Below, in pieces: positions 9,179 to 18,312 of a stretch of 64,000 nucleotides of DNA. The notes below the pieces were generated by a model that worked only from the letters and a program-made list of their open reading frames with translations, was not told the origin of the DNA and did not search any database. The position numbers were made by a program, and so were the translations under genes. Source of the stretch: an uncultured Lachnospiraceae bacterium (lineage in GTDB: Bacteria; Bacillota; Clostridia; Lachnospirales; Lachnospiraceae); the NCBI GenBank assembly GCA_947626285.1, contig CANQRR010000009.1, forward strand, positions 23,484 to 87,483, read 5' to 3'. The first letter of the stretch is position 1. Each line of letters begins with the position of its first letter.

Positions 9179-10165
9179 ATGAAAAAGACGACAAACGAAC
9201 AGTTGAAAAATAAATATCTGCTGGCGGCGCTCTCCGTGCTGTGCGTCCTGCTGATCCTGGTATCGTTCCTCGACAGCAGCGTGGTCGCCCCGGTCAAGCA
9301 GGTGAGCGGTTTTCTGATCACCCCGGTGCAGAAGGGGATCAACGGCTTCGGCTCCTGGCTGTCCGGGCTGACGGACAATTTCGAGGACGCGCAGACGCTG
9401 CGCGCGGAAAATGCGAACCTCCAGGCGCGGGTGGACACGCTGACGGAGGAGAACAGCCAGCTGGTACAGGACAGGGAAGAGCTGAGGCGCCTGCGAACGC
9501 TCTATGAGCTGGACGAGCAGTACGACGAATATGAGAAGATCGGAGCGCGTGTGATCGCGAAAGAGCCGGGGAACTGGTTCCAGCTCTTCACGATCGACAA
9601 GGGCTCCAGCGACGGGATCGAACCGGATATGAATGTCATCTCGGGCGGCGGCCTCGTCGGCATTGTGACGGAGACAGGCCCAAACTGGTCGACCGTCCGG
9701 GCGATCATAGACGACAACAGCAACGTGAGCGCGATGGTCTCCACGACCTCCGACCAGTGTATCATCGCCGGCGACCTCCGGCTAATCGACGAGGGTTCGC
9801 TGAACCTGATCCAGCTCACCGATGTGGACAATAAGGTACACGTAGGCGATAAGGTCGTCACCTCATATATCAGTGAGAAATTTCTTCCGGGTATTCTGGT
9901 CGGATACATCAGCGAGCTGAACAACGACGCGAACAATCTGACAAAATCCGGCTATATCACTCCGGTTGTGGATTTCCGTCATGTGCAGGAAGTGCTCGTG
10001 ATCCTAGAGAAGAAGGAGTATGTGCCGTCCGATTCGAAGTCTGAGCCGGCCCCTGAGGGCACGGATGCGGCGGATACGGGCGCGCAGGAAGCGCCGGATG
10101 CGCAGTCCCCGGACGGCGAAGCTGTACAGGACGAGCAAGCCCCGGCTGAGGGCGCCGGAGAGTAA
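9179..10165 (+). CDS. mreC: Cell-shape protein MreC
   Basis: Bitopic membrane protein of 328 residues: a short basic cytoplasmic start, one membrane helix (LLAALSVLCVLLILVSFL), a coiled coil (NLQARVDTLTEENSQLVQDR) and the paired beta-domain with VIAKEPGNWFQLFTIDKGSSDGI. MreC links MreB filaments to PBP2 outside the cell. The C-terminal 45 residues are Pro/Glu/Ala/Asp-rich and low complexity, a lineage-specific tail of unknown role. mreD follows closely. Confidence 0.93.
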   Translation: MKKTTNEQLKNKYLLAALSVLCVLLILVSFLDSSVVAPVKQVSGFLITPVQKGINGFGSWLSGLTDNFEDAQTLRAENANLQARVDTLTEENSQLVQDREELRRLRTLYELDEQYDEYEKIGARVIAKEPGNWFQLFTIDKGSSDGIEPDMNVISGGGLVGIVTETGPNWSTVRAIIDDNSNVSAMVSTTSDQCIIAGDLRLIDEGSLNLIQLTDVDNKVHVGDKVVTSYISEKFLPGILVGYISELNNDANNLTKSGYITPVVDFRHVQEVLVILEKKEYVPSDSKSEPAPEGTDAADTGAQEAPDAQSPDGEAVQDEQAPAEGAGE

Positions 10166-10216
10166 AGGCTTTTCCGGCAATACCTGTTGCAACGCGGCGG
10201 AATGGAGATATTGTTT

Positions 10217-10735
10217 ATGAAACGAAAAATCACAATGGCGGTGCTGATCCTGCTGTTTTTGCTCCTGCAGTCTACGCTGTGCCAGAAGATCGCGGTGGCC
10301 TCGATCAAACCGAATCTGCTGATCATTCTGATCGTATCGTTCGGGCTGATGCGCGGGCGGAGATCCGGCATGATGATCGGATTCTTCTGCGGGCTGCTTG
10401 CGGATATCTTTTTTGAGAGCATCATCGGGTTCAACGCGATCATTTACATGTGGGTCGGTTATCTGAGCGGCTATTTTTACCGGATCTTTTACGACGACGA
10501 CATCAAGACGCCGCTGTTTCTGATCTCGGTCAGCGATCTGGCTTACGGGATCATCCATTATTGCTTCCGTTTCCTTTTGCGCGGGCGCATCCGGTTTTTT
10601 ACCTACCTGGGCCGGGTGATCCTGCCGGAAGTGTTCTACACGCTGATCCTGACGATCATCTGTTACCGGATCCTGTATCAGATCAATCAGTGGCTGAATC
10701 TGAGTGACAACAGAGGAGTGGACGGTTTTGTTTGA
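10217..10735 (+). CDS. mreD: Rod-shape-determining protein MreD
   Basis: Very hydrophobic protein of 172 residues with about five membrane helices (MAVLILLFLLLQS, LLIILIVSFGLMRG, GFFCGLLADIFFE and others). The FGLMRGRRSGMMIGFFCGLLAD segment, with its aspartate, is typical of MreD. The ATG at 10217 has GGAG nine bases ahead and begins MKRKITMA; the track's TTG at 10187 is less likely. The stop overlaps the start of the PBP2 gene. MreD is an integral part of the elongasome. Confidence 0.88.
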   Translation: MKRKITMAVLILLFLLLQSTLCQKIAVASIKPNLLIILIVSFGLMRGRRSGMMIGFFCGLLADIFFESIIGFNAIIYMWVGYLSGYFYRIFYDDDIKTPLFLISVSDLAYGIIHYCFRFLLRGRIRFFTYLGRVILPEVFYTLILTIICYRILYQINQWLNLSDNRGVDGFV

Positions 10736-13640
10736 AGAAATGAAAAAAACCTTTGTCAAAGCGGTGAATTCCAGGGTGATCGTGATGATCGTCGTGCTCG
10801 TCCTGCTGGCTGCGATTTTGGTACAGAGGCTGTTTCAGCTTCAGATCGTACAGGGAGAAAGCTTCCAGGACAATTTCTCGCTTTATATCACGAGGGAGCG
10901 CTCGCTCAAGAGCTCACGCGGCAACATTTTCGACCGCAACGGCAATCCGATCGCGTACAATGAGCTTTCCTACTGCGTGACGTTCGAGGACAACGGCACC
11001 TATGCGGACACGCACACAAAGAATCTTGCGCTCAACGGCATGCTCTATCATCTGATCCAGCTGCTTGCGGAGCAGGGCGACACCGTGGTGGACGATTTCC
11101 GGGTGGAGCTGACGGAAGATGGCACCTACGAGTACAACGCGAGCGGATTTACATTAAACCGCTTTAAGGCGGACCTGTTCGGACAGGCTCTGATCGACGA
11201 CCTGAAAGAGGAGGAGCTGAACATCACCGCGCCGGATCTGATGGCGCTGCTGTGCGACGAGGAGCATTACGGAATCTTTGACAGCAAGATCACTGCCGAG
11301 GAGAGAGAGGAGTACGGACTGCCGGAGAGCTATACGGACGTGGAGATCCTGCAGCTTGTCTCTCTGCGCGCGGCGATCGCGGCCAACAATTTCCAGCGCT
11401 ACCAGGCGGTCACGATCGCGCGGGACATCAGCGAGCAGTCCGTCGCGCGGATCCTGGAGAACATCGCGGATTTCCCAGGGGTGGCTATCTCAGAAGAATA
11501 CCGCAGGATCTACACGGACGCCGAATACCTGGCGCCGCTGATCGGTTACACGGGAAAGGTCTCCGCCGAGGAGCTGGAGGAGCTCCGGAAAGAGGATGAC
11601 AGCTACACGGCCAACGACATCGTGGGAAAGACCGGCCTGGAGAGCGTTCTGGAGACGACGCTGCAGGGCGACAAGGGCCGGGAGGTCATCTACGTGGACA
11701 GCCTCGGCCGTACGCTCGACGTTGCGTCGCGCGTGGAACCGCAGGCGGGCAACGACGTCTATCTGACGATCGACATGGACCTGCAGCGCGCGGCTTACCA
11801 GCTTCTGGAGCAGTATATTGCCGGTATCGTTTACCAGATGATCATCAATGAGGCGGAGTTCCACTCTGAGTGGATCACATCCTCCGACGAGGTAAAGATC
11901 CCGATCTACGATATCTACTACGCGCTGTTTGAGAACAACGTGCTGGATGTCAGCCATCTGAAGGCGAAGGACGCGTCGGCCAACGAGCGGGCAGTCTACA
12001 AGGCGTTTCAGAGCAAGGCCGCTGAGATCTTTGAGATCATCAAGAATGAGCTGCTGACAGAAGCTCCGACGGCCTATCAGGATCTGGACGAAGCCTATGA
12101 GATCGGCGAGCAGTACCAGGTCTATATGTCCTATATCGTCAACGAAATGCTGATGAAGGGCACCGGCATCCTCAATGAGTCCGCGATCGACAAGACGGAT
12201 CCCGTCTATCTGGCGTGGACGGAGGATGAGAGCATCAGCCTCAAGGAGTATCTCTCCCATGCGATCTCCATGAACTGGCTGGACATCACCAAGATCTCCG
12301 GCGACGCGCAGTACATGGATACGCAGGAAATGTATGCGGCGCTCGCGGATTACATCGCGGATTATCTCTACGAAGACGACAATTTCTGTAAGCAGGTCTA
12401 CCGCTACATGCTGCAGGAGGACCGCATCAGCGGCGCGGACATTTGTCTGCTGCTGTTCGACCAGGGCGTGCTCGAGATGAACGCCGAGGACTATGAGAAT
12501 CTTCAGAACGGGACGCTCGGCGGCTACGATTTCATGCGCGAAAAGATCTATAACCTTGAGATCACGCCGGCGCAGCTCGCGGTGACGCCGTGCTCCGGCT
12601 CCGTCGTCCTGACCGATCCGAATTCCGGCGAAGTGCTGGCCTGCGTGACCTACCCGGGCTACGACAACAACCGTCTCGCAAACGAGATGGACAGCGATTA
12701 TTTCAACAAGCTGAACATGGACAAGTCGTCGCCGTTCTACAGCCGCGCGACGCAGGAGGCGATCGCGCCGGGTTCCACGTTCAAGCTCGTCACCGCGGTG
12801 GCAGGCGTCATGGAGGGTGTGCTGAACATCGGGGAGGCGATTTCCTGTACCGGAAAGTTTGAGCTCTGGGGATCGGCGATCAATTGCTGGAACAAGTGGG
12901 GACATGGAGCGCTCACGCTTCAGCAGGCGATCACGAAGTCCTGCAATATGTTTTTCAACACAGTCGGCTACCGTCTCGGCAGCGTGAACGGGGAGTATGA
13001 GGATGCCGTCGGCATCGAGGCGCTGACGCGCTACGCTTCGATGTTCGGGCTGAATGAGGAGTCAGGCGTGGAGGTGCCGGAGTCCTCGCCGAATATTTCC
13101 CAGATGGACGCTGTGCGTACCGCGATGGGACAGGCGGACAACCTGTTCACGACGACGCAGCTGGCGCGCTACGTCAGTACGATCGCCAACGGCGGCACCT
13201 GCTACAAGCTGACGCTGGTGGACGCGATCACGGATTCGAGCGGAAGCGTGCTTGAGAAGCATCAGGCGGAGGTGACAAACACCGTGGATCTCCCGCAGGA
13301 GCTGTGGGATACGATCCACGCGGGAATGCGTGGCGTGGTACAGGATCACAAGGCGTTTACCGGCTTCACGGGCGTATCCGTGGCGGGCAAGACCGGTACG
13401 GCACAGGTGAGCACGGACGTGCCGAACCACGGCCTCTTTATCGGTTACGCTCCCTACGAGAATCCGCAGTCCGAGGATGCGATCGCGATCGCCGTGCGTA
13501 TCGCGAACGGTTATTCGTCGGCGAACGCGGCGCTGCTGGCGCGCGACGTGATCTCTTACTATTACGAGATCCAGCCGGAGGATCAGCTTGTCACCGGTCA
13601 TGCGTCGGAGGCGTACGACGACTACGACATCAACGACTAA
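10728..13640 (+). CDS. mrdA: Penicillin-binding protein 2 (elongasome transpeptidase), enlarged
   Basis: Class B PBP that cross-links lateral wall peptidoglycan with RodA. One N-terminal helix (VIVMIVVLVLLAAILVQRLF) is followed by the dimerisation domain motif SSRGNIFDRNGNPIAYN. The transpeptidase domain has the catalytic STFK near residue 681, SCN in KSCNMFF, and KTGTAQ near 886. At 970 residues it is well above the usual 600-720. The excess lies between TIDMDLQ (about 346) and VVLTDPNSGEVLA (about 622), where the family normally has a few dozen residues. I prefer the TTG start at 10728, because AGAGGAG lies nine bases upstream and TTGTTTGA overlaps the mreD stop. Confidence 0.92.
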   Translation: MFEEMKKTFVKAVNSRVIVMIVVLVLLAAILVQRLFQLQIVQGESFQDNFSLYITRERSLKSSRGNIFDRNGNPIAYNELSYCVTFEDNGTYADTHTKNLALNGMLYHLIQLLAEQGDTVVDDFRVELTEDGTYEYNASGFTLNRFKADLFGQALIDDLKEEELNITAPDLMALLCDEEHYGIFDSKITAEEREEYGLPESYTDVEILQLVSLRAAIAANNFQRYQAVTIARDISEQSVARILENIADFPGVAISEEYRRIYTDAEYLAPLIGYTGKVSAEELEELRKEDDSYTANDIVGKTGLESVLETTLQGDKGREVIYVDSLGRTLDVASRVEPQAGNDVYLTIDMDLQRAAYQLLEQYIAGIVYQMIINEAEFHSEWITSSDEVKIPIYDIYYALFENNVLDVSHLKAKDASANERAVYKAFQSKAAEIFEIIKNELLTEAPTAYQDLDEAYEIGEQYQVYMSYIVNEMLMKGTGILNESAIDKTDPVYLAWTEDESISLKEYLSHAISMNWLDITKISGDAQYMDTQEMYAALADYIADYLYEDDNFCKQVYRYMLQEDRISGADICLLLFDQGVLEMNAEDYENLQNGTLGGYDFMREKIYNLEITPAQLAVTPCSGSVVLTDPNSGEVLACVTYPGYDNNRLANEMDSDYFNKLNMDKSSPFYSRATQEAIAPGSTFKLVTAVAGVMEGVLNIGEAISCTGKFELWGSAINCWNKWGHGALTLQQAITKSCNMFFNTVGYRLGSVNGEYEDAVGIEALTRYASMFGLNEESGVEVPESSPNISQMDAVRTAMGQADNLFTTTQLARYVSTIANGGTCYKLTLVDAITDSSGSVLEKHQAEVTNTVDLPQELWDTIHAGMRGVVQDHKAFTGFTGVSVAGKTGTAQVSTDVPNHGLFIGYAPYENPQSEDAIAIAVRIANGYSSANAALLARDVISYYYEIQPEDQLVTGHASEAYDDYDIND

Positions 13641-13641
13641 A

Positions 13642-13826
13642 GTGATAGAGCCCGGTCTCTATGCGAAACCGGGCGGCAAACTTGTTTGCCAGGCCGATTT
13701 CGCATAAGAGACGCTAACATACTTGAGCAAAGAAGCAATTGCGAGCGCAAGTGAGCAATGCGATTTGCGAAAAATATGCAGGATCGTGAGAGTGCGCAGC
13801 ACGGAACGATCCGCAGGCTCTATCAC
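13642..13826 (+). ncRNA. Highly structured intergenic element upstream of minC
   Basis: The PBP2-minC gap is almost wholly made of complementary segments. An outer 11-bp perfect stem (GTGATAGAGCC at 13642, GGCTCTATCAC at 13816) encloses three hairpins. The first is a 14-bp stem GTCTCTATGCGAAA/TTTCGCATA(A)GAGAC (13655-13712), topped by GGCAAA-CTTG-TTTGCC. The second is TTGC-GAGC-GCAA (13739-13750). The third is GGATCGT/ACGATCC (13781-13812), containing GTGC-GCA-GCAC. The outer stem closes five bases before the minC Shine-Dalgarno. It may be a cis-acting RNA, a processed small RNA or a palindromic interspersed repeat; I match it to no known family. The structure is seen in the sequence; any function is inference. 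Confidence 0.6.
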
Positions 13827-13845
13827 AGTAAAAGGAGTGAAAACA

Positions 13846-14523
13846 ATGGGACGCGATGCGGTAACCCTTAAGAGCAATCCATACGGACTTATATTGAACC
13901 TGGATCCGGCGCTTCCGTTTGAGGAGCTCTGCGCGGCGGTCGCGGAAAAATTCCGGAGGTCGTCAGGCTTTTTCAAGAATGCAAGGCTGGCGCTGACTTT
14001 CCGGGGCAGGGTGCTCACGCATGAGCAGGAGTCCCGGCTGATCGAAGCAATCGTTCAGAACTCCAAAATTGAGATCGTCTGCGTCGTCGACGAAGATAAA
14101 GGTACGGAAGAATACTATCGGAAAGCCGTCACGCACACGCTGGAGAAGCAGGAAGAGGCGGACGGACAGTTCTATCGGGGAACACTGCGCTCCGGGCAGG
14201 TGCTTGAGACGGAAACCAGCGTCGTCATCATCGGCGACGTGAATCCGGGCGCTCAGATCATCTCCAAGGGAAACATCGTGATCCTAGGCTGCTGCATGGG
14301 GAATATCTACGCGGGAGCCGCGGGGGATCGGAAGTGCTTCGCGGCGGCACTCACGATGAAGCCGATGCAGGTGCGTATCGCGGACAAGATCGCGCGCAGC
14401 GCCATTGTAAAACAGACAGACAGCGGAGAATATCCGGTGGAACCAAAAATTGTGTATATCAAGGACGATCATTTGCAGATCAAGCCCATTACCAATGATA
14501 CGCTCGGTGAATATCTCTCGTAG
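13846..14523 (+). CDS. minC: Septum site-determining protein MinC
   Basis: Protein of 225 residues. The N-terminal domain (about 1-100) is the FtsZ-inhibiting part; the C-terminal half, with RSGQVLETETSVVIIGDVNPGAQIISKGNI, is the beta-helical MinC dimerisation and MinD-binding domain. It blocks FtsZ ring assembly at the poles in complex with MinD. The start at 13846 follows a clear AAAGGAG; the longer track ORF reads back through the structured element and is not supported. minD and minE follow in order. Confidence 0.93.
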   Translation: MGRDAVTLKSNPYGLILNLDPALPFEELCAAVAEKFRRSSGFFKNARLALTFRGRVLTHEQESRLIEAIVQNSKIEIVCVVDEDKGTEEYYRKAVTHTLEKQEEADGQFYRGTLRSGQVLETETSVVIIGDVNPGAQIISKGNIVILGCCMGNIYAGAAGDRKCFAAALTMKPMQVRIADKIARSAIVKQTDSGEYPVEPKIVYIKDDHLQIKPITNDTLGEYLS

Positions 14524-14612
14524 AGGGCAGGCGGTATATTGCCTGTACAGACGGAGACAGTGCCGGGAGGCGGGACAGAAGAGAGATCAGGCAGGAAATG
14601 GGAGGTTGAATT

Positions 14613-15404
14613 ATGAGTGAAGTGATCGTAGTTACGTCGGGAAAAGGCGGCGTCGGGAAGACGACGTCGACAGCCAACATAGGCGCGGGACTCGCGCGGA
14701 TGAACAAGAAAGTCGTACTTGTAGATACGGACATCGGACTGCGCAATCTGGATGTCGTGATGGGACTTGAAAACCGCATCATCTACAATCTGGTGGATGT
14801 CGTCGAGGGAAACTGCCGCATAAAGCAGGCGCTGATCCGGGATAAACACTATCCGGGATTGTATCTTCTCCCGTCGGCGCAGACGCGGGATAAGAGCGCG
14901 GTTTCGCCGGAACAGATGATCAAGCTTGTGGATGGCCTGACGCAGATTTTTGATTATGTCATTTTGGACTGTCCGGCAGGGATCGAGCAGGGATTTCGCA
15001 ACGCGACAGCCGCCGCGCAGAGGGCCGTGGTCGTCACGACGCCGGAGGTCTCGTCGATCCGTGACGCGGACCGCATCATCGGCCTGCTGGAGGCCGGAGG
15101 AATCAAAAAGATCGACCTCATCGTCAACCGCATCCGGGTCGATATGGTGAGGCGAGGAGAGATGATGTCGGTGGAAGACGTGCTGGATATCCTTGCAGTG
15201 CATCTGCTGGGCGCGATCCCCGACGAGGAGAGCGTTGTGATCGCGGCGAACCACGGCGAATATGTCGTCGGGAGCGATACGCTCTCGGGACAGGCCTACA
15301 TGAACATCGCGCGCCGCATCTGCGGGGAGACGGTGCCGCGGCTCGACCTGGAGGCGGGGACGACGCTGTTTCGCAGGATGACGTCTCTGTTTCGCAGAAA
15401 GTAG
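14613..15404 (+). CDS. minD: Septum site-determining ATPase MinD
   Basis: Protein of 263 residues of the ParA/MinD family. It carries the deviant Walker A motif GKGGVGKTTS, switch I/II features DTDIGLRNLD and DCPAGIE, and a C-terminal amphipathic membrane-targeting helix (TLFRRMTSLFRRK). ATP-bound MinD sits on the membrane, recruits MinC and is released by MinE. GGAGG precedes the ATG. It is followed by minE after six bases. Confidence 0.96.
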   Translation: MSEVIVVTSGKGGVGKTTSTANIGAGLARMNKKVVLVDTDIGLRNLDVVMGLENRIIYNLVDVVEGNCRIKQALIRDKHYPGLYLLPSAQTRDKSAVSPEQMIKLVDGLTQIFDYVILDCPAGIEQGFRNATAAAQRAVVVTTPEVSSIRDADRIIGLLEAGGIKKIDLIVNRIRVDMVRRGEMMSVEDVLDILAVHLLGAIPDEESVVIAANHGEYVVGSDTLSGQAYMNIARRICGETVPRLDLEAGTTLFRRMTSLFRRK

Positions 15405-15410
15405 GCGTGC

Positions 15411-15656
15411 ATGAGGACTCACCAGGATCGCAGCCGGCGTACGTCAGGAGAAATCGCGAAAGCGCGAGCGGAACTTACGGTCACCTCTGACCGGCTCGAC
15501 TGCAGCCAGGACGAGACGGCACGGATGCGGGAGGAGATCATGAATGTTCTCTCAAAGTACATGAGCCTGGAAAAAGAGACGGTTGAGATACGGCTGCAGA
15601 TTGCCAGCAGGACAAAACGAGGGTTAAAGGATGTTAAGACAATACAGATTAAGTGA
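15411..15656 (+). CDS. minE: Cell division topological specificity factor MinE
   Basis: Short protein of 81 residues whose order and sequence fit MinE: an N-terminal helix SGEIAKARAELTVTSDRLD (family pattern S..IA..RL...L..DR), then REEIMNVLSKYMSLEKETVEIRL, corresponding to the dimerising beta-strand domain. MinE stimulates MinD ATPase and gives Min proteins their pole-to-pole or site-restricting behaviour. It is slightly shorter than the usual 88 residues. Its 3' end overlaps rodA by 26 bases. Confidence 0.88.
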   Translation: MRTHQDRSRRTSGEIAKARAELTVTSDRLDCSQDETARMREEIMNVLSKYMSLEKETVEIRLQIASRTKRGLKDVKTIQIK

Positions 15657-16734
15657 TTACAGATTTCGGCTGATCCTCTGGGTCGTCGCGCTCGCGACGC
15701 TTGGGATCCTGATCATCGGAAGCGCGAACAGTGAGTATCAGATGAAGCAGACGTTCGGACTGATCGGCGGCGTGGTCATCATGATCCTGATCTCGCTGTT
15801 TGACTATACATGGATCTTGAACTTTTACTGGCTGATCTACCTGCTCGGCACGGTGTTGCTTGCCCTGGTGCTCTCCCCGCTGGGTGTGACGCGAAACAGC
15901 GCGACGCGCTGGATCAACCTTGGTTTCCAGTTCCAGCCGTCTGACATCGTGAAGATCATGTTGATCCTGTTTTTTGCGAAGTTTTTTGAGGAGAGGGAAG
16001 ACCGGGTCAGCAAGCTGAAGACGATCCTGTACGCGGTCCTGCTGATCGGCGTCCAGCTTTTCCTGATCTATAAGGAGCCGGATCTCTCGACGACGATCGT
16101 CGTCGCGCTGATGTTCTGTGTGCTGTATTTTATGGCGGGACTCAGTTACAAGATCATCTGCGGGATCCTGGTGGTGTTCATTCCGGTCATGGTCATTCTG
16201 ATGAGTATCTTAATGCAGCCGGACCAGAAGCTGATCAGTGAATACCAGATGACCCGCGTCTACGCGTGGCTGCGCCCGGATGAGTATCCGCAGGACGCCT
16301 ACCAGCAGCAGAATTCGATCAAGGCGGTCGGCTCCGGGCAGCTCTACGGCAAGGGACTGAACAACGACGACATTGATTCTGTCAAGAACGGCAACTTCAT
16401 TCCGGAGACGCAGACGGACTTCATCTTTGCGGTGGCAGGAGAGGAGCTGGGCTTCCTCGGCTGCTGCGGGATCGTGCTTCTGGAATTTCTGATCGCGCTG
16501 GAGTGCCTGCTGATCGGACGGAGGGCGAAGGTGCTCTCCGGGACGCTGATTTGCGCTGGCATGGCCTCGCTGATCTTTTTCCAGAGCTTCATCAACATCT
16601 CAGTGGCGACGGGGCTTTTCCCGAACACAGGCATCACGCTGCCGTTCGTGAGCTACGGGCTCACGTCGCTGATCAGCTTTTGTATCGGGATCGGATTTGT
16701 CCTCAACGTGGGACTTCAAACAAGAAAATATTAA
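15631..16734 (+). CDS. rodA: Peptidoglycan glycosyltransferase RodA (SEDS family)
   Basis: Polytopic membrane protein of 367 residues with about ten helices and SEDS motifs: the conserved region LGVTRNSATRWINLG.QFQPSDIVK, the catalytic loop region with YKEPDLSTTIV, and PETQTDFIFAVAGEELGF plus the C-terminal GITLPFVSYGLTSLI. RodA polymerises glycan strands and pairs with the PBP2 encoded upstream. The gene starts inside minE, a tight operonic overlap. Position beside mre/mrdA genes favours RodA over FtsW or SpoVE. Confidence 0.93.
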   Translation: MLRQYRLSDYRFRLILWVVALATLGILIIGSANSEYQMKQTFGLIGGVVIMILISLFDYTWILNFYWLIYLLGTVLLALVLSPLGVTRNSATRWINLGFQFQPSDIVKIMLILFFAKFFEEREDRVSKLKTILYAVLLIGVQLFLIYKEPDLSTTIVVALMFCVLYFMAGLSYKIICGILVVFIPVMVILMSILMQPDQKLISEYQMTRVYAWLRPDEYPQDAYQQQNSIKAVGSGQLYGKGLNNDDIDSVKNGNFIPETQTDFIFAVAGEELGFLGCCGIVLLEFLIALECLLIGRRAKVLSGTLICAGMASLIFFQSFINISVATGLFPNTGITLPFVSYGLTSLISFCIGIGFVLNVGLQTRKY

Positions 16735-16749
16735 AGGAGGTAGAGAGCA

Positions 16750-17145
16750 ATGAATGTAGCGCTTATCGCACATGACACAAAGAAGCAACTGATGCAGAAT
16801 CTCTGTATCGCGTACAGAAGCATTCTTGCCAAGCATACCTTATATGCGACCGGAACGACCGGACGGCTGATCGAGGAGGCTGCCGCCTTGAATGTGCACA
16901 AGACGCTGGCCGGACCGATCGGCGGGGAGGAGCAGATCGGCGCGATGGTAGAGCAGAATCAGATCGATCTGCTGATCTTTCTGAGGGATCCGCAGGGCTC
17001 CCGACCGAATGAGGCGGACATCAACAAGGCGATCCGGCTCTGCGATATCCACAACATCCCGCTGGCGACCAACATCGGTTCCGCGGAGGTGCTTCTGAAA
17101 TCACTGGACAGAGGAGATCTTGAGTGGCGTGAAATGTACAGATAA
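16750..17145 (+). CDS. mgsA: Methylglyoxal synthase
   Basis: Protein of 131 residues that converts dihydroxyacetone phosphate to methylglyoxal and phosphate, a bypass of lower glycolysis under sugar-phosphate stress. Motifs seen are ALIAHDTKK at the start, YATGTTG (phosphate binding), AGPIGGEEQIG, LLIFLRDPQG and NIPLATNIGSAE. The last two carry the catalytic aspartates and substrate loop. AAAGGAGG precedes the ATG. In many Clostridia mgsA follows minE-rodA as here. The stop overlaps the next gene. Confidence 0.95.
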   Translation: MNVALIAHDTKKQLMQNLCIAYRSILAKHTLYATGTTGRLIEEAAALNVHKTLAGPIGGEEQIGAMVEQNQIDLLIFLRDPQGSRPNEADINKAIRLCDIHNIPLATNIGSAEVLLKSLDRGDLEWREMYR

Positions 17146-18223
17146 TGCTCCGCAACCGTCCATGTACACGGAACGGGAGTGGATACGGATACAGGAAAAG
17201 GAAAAGAAGGACATCAAAAAACAGCGAAAGCTGATCGCGGCAACGATTCCGTTGCTCGCCGTGACGGCGCTGCTGTCTTTCCTTGTCTATTATTTTGTGC
17301 TGCGCTCCCACGACTATACGCTGTTTCGCGCCTATCGGCGGACGGACAGCAGCCTGGGCGCGGGCGGGAGCCTGCTCTCCGGCAACGTCATGGATCCGTT
17401 CGCAAGCGATCTCTGCGTGGTGAACGGCGATGTCCGGCCGACGGCGGTCGACCTGAGCGCGTATTCGGCCGGGCTCTTTGACCTGAATCACAGGGAGACG
17501 CTGTATGCGAAGGATGTGTTCGCAAGGCGTTCCCCGGCAAGCATCACGAAGATCATGACGGCGCTTGTCACGCTGAAATACGGAAATCTCGACGACATTG
17601 TGACGGTCACGCCGATCGTGAAGGACATTGAGTTCGGCTCCTCCGTCTGCGACGTCAAGGAGGGTGACGTGCTCTCCCTGGAACAGCTTCTCTACGGCAT
17701 GCTGATCGCATCCGGCAACGACGCGGCCATGATGATCGCGGAGCACATCGGGGGTTCCGTGGACAACTTTGTCGCGATGATGAACGAGGAAGCCGCGGCG
17801 CTGGGCGCGACCGGCACGCACTTTACGAATCCGCACGGGCTGACAGATCCAAACCACTATACGACGGTGTATGATATCTATCTGATGCTCAACGCGGCGC
17901 TGAAGTACGATCTGTTTCAGGATATCATCAGCCGAAAGAACTATTATGCGGAGTACAGCCGGGCGGACGGCAGCCCGGTGGCGGTGACCTGGGAGTCCAC
18001 GAACTCCTACTATACGAATGCGGCGGAAATGCCGGAGGGCGTGACGATCTCCGGCGGCAAGACCGGTACGACGGACGACGCGGGAGCCTGTCTCGCGATC
18101 GTGGCGAAAGACCTGTATGGGAACCCCTATATCTCCGTGATCCTGCATTCGGAGAGCAAGGAGACGCTCTATCCGGAGATGAATGAGCTGCTGTCTCTGA
18201 TCGACCGGCAGGCGGGAAATTGA
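17129..18223 (+). CDS. D-alanyl-D-alanine carboxypeptidase (PBP5/DacA family)
   Basis: Serine peptidase S11 that trims the fifth D-alanine from peptidoglycan stems. A cytoplasmic basic N-terminus and one helix (LIAATIPLLAVTALLSFLVYYFVL) act as an uncleaved anchor. The catalytic motifs are SITK (in RRSPASITKIMTAL), SGN (ASGNDAAMM) and KTG (SGGKTGTTDDAG). About 364 residues. The start is uncertain: GTG 17129 has GAGGAG 12 bases upstream, TTG 17120 only three, and ATG 17162 has no Shine-Dalgarno. It overlaps mgsA and closes the elongasome/Min cluster. Confidence 0.88.
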   Translation: MKCTDNAPQPSMYTEREWIRIQEKEKKDIKKQRKLIAATIPLLAVTALLSFLVYYFVLRSHDYTLFRAYRRTDSSLGAGGSLLSGNVMDPFASDLCVVNGDVRPTAVDLSAYSAGLFDLNHRETLYAKDVFARRSPASITKIMTALVTLKYGNLDDIVTVTPIVKDIEFGSSVCDVKEGDVLSLEQLLYGMLIASGNDAAMMIAEHIGGSVDNFVAMMNEEAAALGATGTHFTNPHGLTDPNHYTTVYDIYLMLNAALKYDLFQDIISRKNYYAEYSRADGSPVAVTWESTNSYYTNAAEMPEGVTISGGKTGTTDDAGACLAIVAKDLYGNPYISVILHSESKETLYPEMNELLSLIDRQAGN

Positions 18224-18243
18224 CCGGAAATCAGATTTTACTG

Positions 18244-18272
18244 TTGTAATTTCGGGACGGATAGACTATAAT
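18244..18272 (+). promoter_or_regulatory. Sigma-A-type promoter
   Basis: TTGTAA, 17 bases and a consensus TATAAT precede the small P-loop gene at 18313, giving it its own transcription unit after the carboxypeptidase gene. Confidence 0.7.
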
Positions 18273-18312
18273 CAAAGTATAAAAATATTTGCCACTGAAG
18301 GAGGAGATGCCC

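Noticed and set aside
11490-12905. 471-codon minus-strand ORF opposite the PBP2 gene
   Set aside because: Antisense to a gene with complete transpeptidase motifs; its product is Arg/Val/Asp-rich shadow sequence.
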